The translations under genes and the position numbers were made by a program. A DNA stretch of 5,961 bases from Verrucomicrobiota bacterium. Lineage in GTDB: Bacteria > Verrucomicrobiota > Verrucomicrobiia > Limisphaerales > UBA1096. The stretch is from assembly GCA_003972865.1 (NCBI GenBank), contig QOAX01000233.1, positions 1-5,961 on the forward strand, in the 5' to 3' direction. Positions 1-5,961 of the stretch are shown piece by piece; position 1 is the first letter of the stretch, and every line of letters begins with the position of its first letter. A model generated the notes under the pieces. It made no database searches, was not told the DNA's origin, and was given only the letters and a program-made list of their open reading frames with translations.

Positions 1-689
1 TACTGCACCACATGCGGCGTCGCGTAGCTGTGATCGCACTCCACCGGCGTCTCGTAGTTGCGGGATTCCTTCCACGCCAACTCACCGGTGCGCTTGTCGA
101 ACGCTGCCAGGTACGATTCGCCGGAGTGCATCACCGCCAACACCACGTGCTTGACCGTCAAAACCGGCGATGTGCCGATGTCCCAGTACAGGGTGTCCCG
201 CGCGAACCGATCCTGCAGGTTGGTTTTCCACAGCAGTTTGCCCTCCAGCGTGAAGCCGGCGAGGTTGCCGCTCTTGAAATAGGCGAACAGCAGCTTGCCG
301 TCGGTGATCGCCGAGGGATTGCTGCCTGAACCGTTGCGATGTTTGCCGGCGCGCTCGTCGCCGACTTCCGTCTGCCAGAGCTTTTCCCCATTCCAGTCAT
401 ACGCGATCACGCTGTCCCGCCCGTCGCTAGGGCTGGTGATGATGATTTGGTCCTTCCAAACGATCGGCGTGGAGCAGCCCTTGGCCGGCAAGGCCGCCTT
501 CCACTTCACGTTTTTCTCGTTATCAAAGTTCGCGATATAGCTGCCGCTGGCAGTCGAGCCGTTTTCGTTCGTACCGCGCCAGTTCGGCCAATTCGCCTCC
601 GCACCCTTGGCCAGGCCGGGCAACGCCAACGCCAAGCCGGCAGCCAAGGCGAAGATGTTTCGATGTGGGTTTGTCATTTTCGTTTTCAT
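1..689 (-). CDS. Secreted PQQ-like beta-propeller repeat protein (N-terminal part, runs off left edge)
   Basis: The reverse strand reads openly from ATG at 689 to the window edge, giving 229 residues with no stop. The first ~31 residues are a signal peptide: basic MKTKMTNPHR, a hydrophobic stretch from about 12 to 27, then a small-residue site near GAEA. The mature protein starts with NWPNWRG (33-39), a block common at the start of PQQ-like propeller proteins of Planctomycetes and Verrucomicrobia. Blade-type repeats ending in G-x-x-x-W follow: VIAYDWNGEKLWQT (94-107), GFTLEGKLLWKT (145-156) and LAAFDKRTGELAWKE (194-208). The fold resembles BamB and quinoprotein dehydrogenases, but no catalytic or cofactor residues are visible, so an enzymatic role is not claimed. 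The start lies 10 bp after the sulfatase stop, so the two are probably co-transcribed. No Shine-Dalgarno sequence precedes it; a second in-frame ATG at 677 is an alternative start. The family call is confident; the function is unknown. Confidence 0.88.
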   Translation of the reverse strand, partial: MKTKMTNPHRNIFALAAGLALALPGLAKGAEANWPNWRGTNENGSTASGSYIANFDNEKNVKWKAALPAKGCSTPIVWKDQIIITSPSDGRDSVIAYDWNGEKLWQTEVGDERAGKHRNGSGSNPSAITDGKLLFAYFKSGNLAGFTLEGKLLWKTNLQDRFARDTLYWDIGTSPVLTVKHVVLAVMHSGESYLAAFDKRTGELAWKESRNYETPVECDHSYATPHVVQ

Positions 690-699
690 TTTCGGTAAA

Positions 700-2565
700 T
701 TAATAGTTCGTGTTGGGTTCGGTTCCAGCGAGGTATTGGACACGGCGGTAGACCTCGCCCTTGTTGAACTTCAACTTCACTTTTTCGGGATCGTACTTGT
801 GGCCGATCTGGTCGCGCAGATAGACGATCGTGTTGAACGCAATCATCAGTTCCTGCTCGGTCTCGGCGGTGTTGACCACTCCGTACAGTGTCGGCATGGG
901 GTCGATGGCCTTGATGCCGCCGAGGAATTCCGCCGCCCGAACACGCACCATCAGGTCCCTGTCCATCAGCAACGGCTTGGCCGCCTTGGCCAAGGGCTTG
1001 GCTTGTTCGCCAAAGCTGGAGCAGACCTTGAGCGCCCAGTAGCGGCGCAGGATGCCCTTGGAGCGCAGCGCCTGGCCCAGTTTTTTGCGCGCCTCGGGGA
1101 ACGGAACCAGTGCCAGGTCGGCAAGATCTGAAAGCCGGCTGACTTGCTGCGCGTTTTTGCGACCAAACGCCACGCCATCACCAAGCGCGTCGGTGACCAT
1201 CCGGTTCTCGGGATAAAAACTCAGGTCGTTGATTGATTTCATTATGGAGCGCAACCGCCCGCGCAAATCGGCCAGGCGCTTGGCCTGGTCCGGATCACCG
1301 GCGAGACTCTTCACCTCGTGCGGGTCGGCCTCAAGATCGAACAACTGCTCGACAGGCCGCCGCTCGAAGAACTGGCGCTGCACAGGGTTCAACCGGTCGG
1401 CCCGGTAAAGGTCGCGCCAGTTGTCGTAAGCCAACTGCCGGTAGCGGTAGTTGTTTTGCAGGCCGTCGGCGTAGTAGCCCTGGTAGTTGCGGATGTACTT
1501 CCACTTGCCCTTGCGGAAGGTACGAACCATGTCGAACTTCTCGTCAAACCGGTCGGCATGGCCGAAGACTTCGTCGCGCTTGGCCAGGTCGGCCGCGCTC
1601 ACGCCCTGCCCCAGGAACGCCACACCATCAAGTTCCTTGTGCGGCTTGATCCCGGCCAAGTTGAGCACGGTCGGGCCAAAGTCGATGAAGCTCACGAAGC
1701 CGTCCGATCGGTCGCCCCGCTTGTGATCGGCGAGGTGCCTGAAATTCTCCGGGATGCGCACGACCAGCGGCACGTGCAGGCCACTCTCGTAGGCGTAGCC
1801 CTTGCTGCGCGGCATCACCCCGCCGTGATCGCCGAAGTAAAACACGAACGTGTCCTCGAGCAACCCGTCCTCGGCGAGTTGCTTCACGATGCGCCCGACA
1901 TGGCCATCAATGATTTTCATCCGGTCAAAATAGCGCGCCTTGGTGTAGCGCATGATTGGCGTGTCGGGAAAGTAAGGCTGCAACTCGACATCATCCAGCG
2001 ACGTCTCGGTTGGCTTCTCCATCTGTTTCAGCGGGAAATGCAACCGGCTTTCATGCGAGTCGGCAAACGACTGCATGTGAAAGAACGGCATGTCCTTGTT
2101 TGGTCGATTGCGCCAACTGGCCTTGCCGGAGGACATGTCCCACGCCTGCTTCATGTCGACCTTGAAGTTGTAGTCGGTCTTGGAGTTGTTTGTGGCGTAG
2201 TAGCCCTGCTCCCGCAGCACCGCCGACCACGGCTTCACGCCCGGGGGCAGGTTGGCCAAGGCCGATTTGCGGTGATACTGAAAACCGACCCGCGGCGCGT
2301 GCATCGCTGTCGCCAGCGTCGTCCGAGCAACCGAACAGACCGGCGCGGCGGAGAAGGCGTGGTTAAACGTCAGCCCCTCGGCGGCCAGGCGCTCGATATT
2401 CGGCGTCACACCCAGCCTGTGGCCGTACAGCCGCAGGTAGTGGATCGAGTTGTCCTCCGATACAATAAAGACAAAATTGGGCCGCTTGGCCGGCTCCACC
2501 GCGTTGGCCAGGCCGGTCAACAAACTCGCTGCAAGCAGACTGAAGATCAGTCGAGAAAAGTGCAT
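700..2565 (-). CDS. Secreted sulfatase (type I, formylglycine-dependent family) with helical C-terminal extension
   Basis: This is a 621-residue protein of the alkaline-phosphatase-like sulfatase superfamily, which hydrolyses sulfate esters and is usually exported. The signal peptide is MHFSRLIFSLLAASLLTGLANA, cleaved near residue 22. The metal-site strand is PNFVFIVSEDNS (29-40), with E37-D38 where most relatives have Asp-Asp. The active-site block is APVCSVARTTLAT (74-86); C77 is the residue expected to become formylglycine. FGDHGG (245-249 region), K255 and YESG (259-262) supply further metal and sulfate ligands. EQLFDLEADPHE (406-417) is the usual C-terminal subdomain motif. Residues ~480-590 form a helix-rich, HEAT-like extension. 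The open frame extends upstream to 2676, but the start at 2565 is preferred because it gives a clean signal peptide and lies downstream of a plausible promoter (2622-2651). The protein is longer than a typical bacterial sulfatase of about 450-550 residues. The substrate cannot be read from the sequence; sulfated polysaccharide is the usual guess in this group. Confidence 0.93.
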   Translation of the reverse strand: MHFSRLIFSLLAASLLTGLANAVEPAKRPNFVFIVSEDNSIHYLRLYGHRLGVTPNIERLAAEGLTFNHAFSAAPVCSVARTTLATAMHAPRVGFQYHRKSALANLPPGVKPWSAVLREQGYYATNNSKTDYNFKVDMKQAWDMSSGKASWRNRPNKDMPFFHMQSFADSHESRLHFPLKQMEKPTETSLDDVELQPYFPDTPIMRYTKARYFDRMKIIDGHVGRIVKQLAEDGLLEDTFVFYFGDHGGVMPRSKGYAYESGLHVPLVVRIPENFRHLADHKRGDRSDGFVSFIDFGPTVLNLAGIKPHKELDGVAFLGQGVSAADLAKRDEVFGHADRFDEKFDMVRTFRKGKWKYIRNYQGYYADGLQNNYRYRQLAYDNWRDLYRADRLNPVQRQFFERRPVEQLFDLEADPHEVKSLAGDPDQAKRLADLRGRLRSIMKSINDLSFYPENRMVTDALGDGVAFGRKNAQQVSRLSDLADLALVPFPEARKKLGQALRSKGILRRYWALKVCSSFGEQAKPLAKAAKPLLMDRDLMVRVRAAEFLGGIKAIDPMPTLYGVVNTAETEQELMIAFNTIVYLRDQIGHKYDPEKVKLKFNKGEVYRRVQYLAGTEPNTNY

Positions 2566-2603
2566 GCGAAGATTCAATGCCAAGCCAACAGCCAATGACA
2601 ACG

Positions 2604-2621
2604 CCAAAACGCCTGTTTTGG
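2604..2621. promoter_or_regulatory. Inverted repeat, candidate operator for the sulfatase operon
   Basis: CCAAAACGCCTGTTTTGG has perfect 7-bp arms around a 4-bp centre. It lies directly next to the predicted -10 box (2622-2627) and covers the expected transcription start for the sulfatase. A repressor dimer bound here would block initiation. It has no following T-run in either direction, so a terminator is unlikely. The operator role is inferred from symmetry and position only. Confidence 0.35.
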
Positions 2622-2651
2622 ATTGTATTTTGCCGCCCATGCCGGTAGCAA
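2622..2651 (-). promoter_or_regulatory. Candidate sigma70-type promoter for the sulfatase operon
   Basis: On the minus strand, TTGCTA (2651-2646) is followed after 18 bp by TACAAT (2627-2622), matching 4 of 6 and 5 of 6 consensus bases. The predicted transcript starts near 2615, leaving a leader of about 50 nt before the ATG at 2565. It would lie inside the coding sequence if the longer frame from 2676 were used, which argues for the shorter sulfatase. No comparable pair was found for the plus-strand isomerase gene. Confidence 0.4.
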
Positions 2652-2694
2652 TCGCCGCGCACGGAAAGCGACCCAATTCTATTTAAACAAAAAA

Positions 2695-4005
2695 ATGGCC
2701 TTTTTCCCGAAGATCAAAAAAATCAAATACGAAGGACCGGACAGCAAAAATCCGCTGTCCTTCAAGTGGTACAACGAGGATGAAATCGTGGCAGGCAAGA
2801 CCATGAAGGACCACCTGCGCTTCTCCGTGGTTTACTGGCACACCTTCCGCAATCCCCTGTCCGACCCGTTCGGTGTCGGCACGGCCCTGCGCCCCTGGGA
2901 TGACGGCAGCGAGTCGGTCAGGAACGCCCAGAAACGCGTTCGTGCCGCCTTCGAGTTCATCGAAAAACTCGGCGCACCATACTACGCCTTTCACGATCGG
3001 GACGTCGCGCCGGAGGGTAAAAGCCTTGCCGCCTCCAACAAGAATCTCGATGCCGTGGCCAAGGTGCTCAAGGCCGAACAGGAGCGCACCGGCATCAAAC
3101 TGCTCTGGGGCACCGCCTGCCTGTTTGCCAACCCGCGCTACATGCACGGCGCCGCCACGAGCTGCAATGCCGACGCCTTTGCCTACGCCGCTGCGCAGGC
3201 CAAGAAGGCCATTGAGATCACTCACCAGCTTGGTGGCGAGGGCTATGTCTTCTGGGGTGGACGCGAAGGCTACTCGACACTTTGGAACACCAACATCAAG
3301 CGCGAACTCGACCACTTGGGCGCGTTCCTCCACATGGCGGTCGAGCACAAGAAGAAGATCGGGTTCAAGGGCCAATTCTACATCGAACCCAAGCCGATGG
3401 AACCGACCAAGCACCAATACGACTCCGACGCCGCGGCCTGCCTGAACTTCCTCCGGCAATACAAGCTGATGGGCCACCTCAAGCTGAACCTAGAGACCAA
3501 CCATGCCACCCTGGCCGGTCACGAGATGCAGCACGAACTCGAAGTTGCCATCGCCGCCAACGCGCTCGGCTCCATCGACGCCAACACCGGCGACCCGATG
3601 CTCGGCTGGGACACAGACCAATTCCCCACAAGCGTCTACCTCACCACCGAATGCATGCTTGGCATACTCAAGATGGGCGGCTTCAAGACAGGCGGTGTGA
3701 ACTTCGATGCCAAGGTGCGCCGCGAGAGCTACGAACCGGTCGACCTGTTCCACGCGCACATCGGCGGGATGGACACCTTTGCCCGCGGCCTCAAGATCGC
3801 CGCGGCAATCCGCGCCGATGGTCGCCTAGCGGAATTCGTCAGGAACCGCTACCGCTCATGGGACACCGGCATCGGCAAAAAGATCGAGTCCGGCAAATCC
3901 AGCTTCAAGACCCTTGAGACCTTCATGCTCAAGAAGGGAGAGGTCACCAAAAACGAGAGCGGCCGCCAGGAATTTTTGGAAAACCTCATCAACGAGTTCA
4001 TCTAA
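2695..4005 (+). CDS. xylA: Xylose isomerase
   Basis: This 436-residue protein converts D-xylose to D-xylulose in the cytoplasm, using two divalent metal ions. Length and motifs match the longer (class II) xylose isomerases. Catalytic H100 and D103 lie in YYAFHDRDVAPEG. FWGGREGY is at 186-193. Metal ligands are E231 with K233 (YIEPKP), E267 and H270 (LETNHA), D295 (SIDANTGD), D306 and D308 (GWDTDQFPT) and D338 (VNFDAK). These are each one residue below the numbering I recall for E. coli XylA, so the active site is complete. The open frame continues upstream to 2623, but the start at 2695 gives the usual N-terminus (MAFFPKIKKIKYEG) and drops a non-conserved extension. The leader is A-rich with no Shine-Dalgarno sequence; a weak TATTTA at 2680-2685 would give an almost leaderless mRNA. 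The gene is divergent from the sulfatase and ends in its own terminator. No xylulokinase gene is in the window. Confidence 0.97.
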   Translation: MAFFPKIKKIKYEGPDSKNPLSFKWYNEDEIVAGKTMKDHLRFSVVYWHTFRNPLSDPFGVGTALRPWDDGSESVRNAQKRVRAAFEFIEKLGAPYYAFHDRDVAPEGKSLAASNKNLDAVAKVLKAEQERTGIKLLWGTACLFANPRYMHGAATSCNADAFAYAAAQAKKAIEITHQLGGEGYVFWGGREGYSTLWNTNIKRELDHLGAFLHMAVEHKKKIGFKGQFYIEPKPMEPTKHQYDSDAAACLNFLRQYKLMGHLKLNLETNHATLAGHEMQHELEVAIAANALGSIDANTGDPMLGWDTDQFPTSVYLTTECMLGILKMGGFKTGGVNFDAKVRRESYEPVDLFHAHIGGMDTFARGLKIAAAIRADGRLAEFVRNRYRSWDTGIGKKIESGKSSFKTLETFMLKKGEVTKNESGRQEFLENLINEFI

Positions 4006-4026
4006 GACCCGCGAAACCAATTACCC

Positions 4027-4056
4027 AAAAGGCGGCTCCCACGAGCTGCCTTTTTT
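4027..4056 (+). terminator. Rho-independent terminator after xylose isomerase
   Basis: AAAAGGCGGCTC pairs with GAGCTGCCTTTT around a CCAC loop, giving a 12-bp stem with one G-U pair, followed directly by more T residues (TTTTTT in total at 4051-4056). It begins 21 bp after the isomerase stop codon. It separates the isomerase transcript from the thioredoxin-like gene downstream, which must then have its own promoter or depend on read-through. Confidence 0.88.
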
Positions 4057-4115
4057 GTTGGCACAATGAAAAACCCGGCCTTGCGGAAGAGGGATTTCGA
4101 GCCTAGCTTTCGGGC

Positions 4116-4908
4116 GTGAAGCGTTATGGTGTTGTTCTGATTTTGGCCTGCCTGTTTTCGGGGGCGGAGCTTTTTGGAACAGAGCCAGCGGCCTCGCTTG
4201 AAGTACGGCTCAAAGCCGTCGGAAAAACGTTTCGTGCTTCATACAAAACCAAGCCGGACAAAACCATCACCGAGCTGCTGACTTCCGTCGAAGCGCTTGG
4301 CCAAGCGTTCCCGAAAAGCGAACAACCGTGGCGCCTGCTCGCCAATACTGCCGGGTTCGCTAGCGAAACAACTCATAAAAAGAGGCTGTTCAAAAAGCTG
4401 GTCGCCTTGGATGCAAAACAATTTCCAAAAATCACGCGCGAAGCCAAAGAGGAACTCGCTTGGTTTGAGTTTTTGGAACGACCGATCGACCTCCGGTTCA
4501 CCGCAGCCGACGGCCGAGAGGTCGACCTGGCCAAGCTGCGAGGCAACGTCGTCCTCATCTATTTCTGCGCCTCGTGGTGCCCGCCCTGCGTGCACGAATA
4601 TCCAAAACTCAAGTCCGTGTACGACCAATTCCACAAACAAGGGTTTGAGATTGTTGGGATTTCGCTCGACCGATCACGCGCCAGTTTCGATCGCTACACC
4701 CAGCGCAAAAAAATCCCCTGGCCGCAGCACTACGAGGACAACGGCTGGGAGGGTGAACTCATGAAACGGTTCCGCGTGCGATACATCCCGCGCCTGTTCC
4801 TGCTGATACATCCCGCGCCTGTTCCTGCTCGACCGCACCGGCCGGGTCGCCCACCAGGACACCCGCCAACACCTGGAAGAAAAAGTCCGCGAACTCCTGG
4901 CCAAGTAA
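4116..4908 (+). pseudogene. Secreted TlpA/thioredoxin-like protein, frame broken by a 25-bp tandem duplication
   Basis: GTG at 4116 is the first possible start after the in-frame TAG at 4104-4106. It opens a protein with a signal peptide (MKRYGVVLILACLFSGAELF, cleavage near 21), a helix-rich segment (~25-120) of no recognised function, and a TlpA-type thioredoxin domain from ~123. The domain shows RFTAADGREVDLAKLRG (127-143), the redox motif WCPPC (154-158; C155, C158) with an extra C151 just before it, IVGISLD (179-185), and the cis-proline loop RYIPRLFLL (222-230, P225). The frame is then lost. A perfect 25-bp tandem repeat (4780-4829) shifts it by +1; deleting one copy restores DRTGRVAHQ...ELLAK and a stop at 4906-4908, a normal 255-residue protein. 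The lost frame has no other damage, so the lesion is recent or artefactual. The intact protein would reduce disulfides or act in thiol redox outside the cytoplasmic membrane. No Shine-Dalgarno sequence is visible. The family call is firm; whether the gene is really broken is uncertain. Confidence 0.85.
4780..4829 (+). repeat. Perfect 25-bp direct tandem duplication (two copies)
   Basis: Copy one is 4780-4804 and copy two is 4805-4829. They are identical at all 25 positions and abut with no spacer. Both begin GATACATCCC and end TTCCTGCT. The base before copy one (C) differs from the last base of copy one (T), and the base after copy two (C) differs from the first base of copy two (G), so the boundaries are exact. 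Because 25 is not a multiple of three, the duplication shifts the reading frame of the thioredoxin-like gene that contains it. Confidence 0.98.
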
Positions 4909-4952
4909 TCCAACAAAAACCAAACGCCCGGGTGAACTCACACTCTCCTGAA

Positions 4953-5961
4953 ATGAAAATAAAGAAAATGACACTGAACAAAATCACCACGCTCGCAACG
5001 CTAGGCCTGATCGCCGCAACGCTTCCCCTTGGCCAAGCGCGTGCGGATCAATTTGAGGAAGCCAAGCCGAACAACTGGCATCACTGGCGCGGGCCGGATG
5101 CCAACGGCGTCTCCACCACGGCCAAGCCTCCCGTCCAATGGAGCCCGACCAACAACATCCAGTGGAAAATCCCGATCGAGGGCAACGGCAGTTCCACCCC
5201 GATCATTTGGGATAACAAATTGTTCCTCTTGACTGTGCTCAACACTGGCGAAGTGGATCCGACCCTGCCCAGACCGGAGGATCAGCCCAAGCGCATGTTC
5301 GGCATCACTCATCCAAACTCTTCATATGAATTTATCGTGCTCTGTCTCGATCGCCACACCGGCAAAGTCTTGTGGCGTCAGACCGCAACCAAACTGATCC
5401 CGCACGAAGGCGCGCACCGTGACAACAACTTCGCTTCCGCCTCGCCCACCACCGACGGCGAGCGGCTGTATTGCTGGTTCGGCTCCGCTGGCCTCTTTTG
5501 CTACGACCTCGATGGGAATAAACTTTGGGAGCGCAACCTCGGAAAAATCAAAATGGGCGCGAGCCTCGGCGAAGGCTGCTCGCCGGTGATCCACGAAGGC
5601 AAACTCGTCATCGTCCGCGATCACTCCCGACAATCCTCCATCGAAGTGCTCAACGCCAAAAACGGCAAGTCGCTCTGGAAAGTCGACCGCCACGAAGACA
5701 ACGCCTGGGCCACCCCAGCCATTGTTGCGCACAGCGGCAAAACACAAGTCATCACCACCGCTTCCGGCAAAGTTCGCAGCTACGACCTGAACTCCGGCAA
5801 GGTGATCTGGAAATGCGCCGGCCTCACCGGCAACGCCATTCCGTGCCCGGTCGTCGAAGGCAACACCGTTTACTGCATGACTGGCTACAAAGGCTACTCC
5901 TTGATGGCCATCCCGCTGAATGCCAAGGGAGATATCACCGGTTCCGATAAAATCCTCTGGA
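4953..5961 (+). CDS. Secreted PQQ-like beta-propeller repeat protein (C-terminus beyond right edge)
   Basis: ATG at 4953 starts a frame open to the window end, giving 336 residues. The signal peptide is basic MKIKKMTLNK, a hydrophobic core (~11-26), and an ARA-type site near residue 31. The mature part begins NNWHHWRGPDANGVS (40-54), the same opening block as the beta-propeller protein at the left edge. Propeller blades follow, with the repeat endings CLDRHTGKVLWRQ (131-143), CYDLDGNKLWER (183-194), VLNAKNGKSLWKV (232-244) and YDLNSGKVIWKC (277-288). The fold is PQQ-like; no dehydrogenase active site can be identified, so a scaffold, binding or enzymatic role stays open. A second in-frame ATG at 4968 is an alternative start. 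The original gap to the thioredoxin-like gene's stop (4908) is 44 bp, which suggests co-transcription. Because of the upstream duplication, this gene is in frame with the 5' part of the thioredoxin-like gene, with no stop between them. Confidence 0.9.
   Translation, partial: MKIKKMTLNKITTLATLGLIAATLPLGQARADQFEEAKPNNWHHWRGPDANGVSTTAKPPVQWSPTNNIQWKIPIEGNGSSTPIIWDNKLFLLTVLNTGEVDPTLPRPEDQPKRMFGITHPNSSYEFIVLCLDRHTGKVLWRQTATKLIPHEGAHRDNNFASASPTTDGERLYCWFGSAGLFCYDLDGNKLWERNLGKIKMGASLGEGCSPVIHEGKLVIVRDHSRQSSIEVLNAKNGKSLWKVDRHEDNAWATPAIVAHSGKTQVITTASGKVRSYDLNSGKVIWKCAGLTGNAIPCPVVEGNTVYCMTGYKGYSLMAIPLNAKGDITGSDKILW

Noticed and set aside
1318..2598. A 426-codon plus-strand open frame opposite the sulfatase gene
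   Set aside because: It lies antisense to a clear sulfatase with all its motifs, has no recognisable domain, and its composition (Val, His and Arg rich) is typical of the complement of GC-rich coding DNA.
2566..2676. A longer sulfatase start at 2676 (37 extra residues)
   Set aside because: The extension would put a second hydrophobic stretch ahead of the good signal peptide and would overlap the predicted promoter and dyad. The start at 2565 explains the sequence better.
2623..2694. A longer xylose isomerase start at 2623 (24 extra residues)
   Set aside because: The extra residues do not resemble the family's N-terminus, and the 436-residue form matches the usual length and active-site numbering.
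2683..3477. A 264-codon minus-strand open frame opposite the xylose isomerase gene
   Set aside because: It is the antisense shadow of a highly conserved isomerase; the predicted protein has no signal or family motif.
4066..4119. A 17-codon frame (MKNPALRKRDFEPSFRA) whose TGA overlaps the GTG start of the thioredoxin-like gene by four bases
   Set aside because: The GTGA overlap resembles translational coupling, but there is no ribosome binding site, no leader-peptide codon pattern and no attenuator hairpin. Chance is sufficient.
4239..4640. A 133-codon minus-strand frame opposite the thioredoxin-like gene
   Set aside because: It is antisense to the WCPPC-bearing domain and has no independent support.
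4759..4990. Overlapping minus-strand frames spanning the 25-bp duplication, with a repeated ARDVS-like peptide
   Set aside because: The internal repetition only reflects the DNA duplication read backwards. No start signal or family resemblance was seen.

Overview
The window looks like chromosomal DNA from a free-living, polysaccharide-degrading bacterium of the PVC group, most likely Verrucomicrobiota or Planctomycetota. The basis is the gene content: a secreted sulfatase with an atypical active-site block and a helical C-terminal extension, two secreted PQQ-like beta-propeller proteins that begin with an N-W-x-x-W-R-G block, and a secreted TlpA-type thioredoxin. Starts without Shine-Dalgarno sequences and moderately high GC fit the same group. 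This assignment is an inference from protein style, not a phylogeny.

Layout. On the minus strand, a sulfatase gene (700-2565) is followed after 10 bp by a PQQ-like beta-propeller gene (689 down to 1, running off the left edge); the two probably form one operon. A 129-bp divergent region (2566-2694) separates the sulfatase from a plus-strand xylose isomerase gene (2695-4005). This region holds a plausible sigma70-type promoter reading toward the sulfatase and an 18-bp inverted repeat at its predicted start site. The isomerase gene ends in a strong intrinsic terminator (4027-4056). Then come a plus-strand TlpA/thioredoxin-like gene (4116-4908) and a second PQQ-like gene (4953 to beyond the right edge).

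The most notable observation is a perfect 25-bp tandem duplication (4780-4804 and 4805-4829) inside the thioredoxin gene, at the codons around its cis-proline loop. It shifts the frame by +1. Removing one copy restores a clean 255-residue thioredoxin-fold protein ending at TAA 4906-4908. With both copies present, the shifted frame misses that stop and runs without interruption through the signal peptide of the next gene and into its beta-propeller, giving one open frame from 4116 to the window end. This could be a fresh mutation, a reversible slippage tract, or a sequencing or assembly error.

How the genes may work together (inference): a periplasmic or surface sulfatase removes sulfate from algal or animal polysaccharide, and xylose isomerase feeds released xylose into the pentose phosphate pathway in the cytoplasm. 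The thioredoxin-like and beta-propeller proteins act outside the cytoplasmic membrane in roles the sequence does not define. No RNA genes, CRISPR arrays, insertion sequences or phage genes are visible, and there is no strong evidence for a new multi-gene system.
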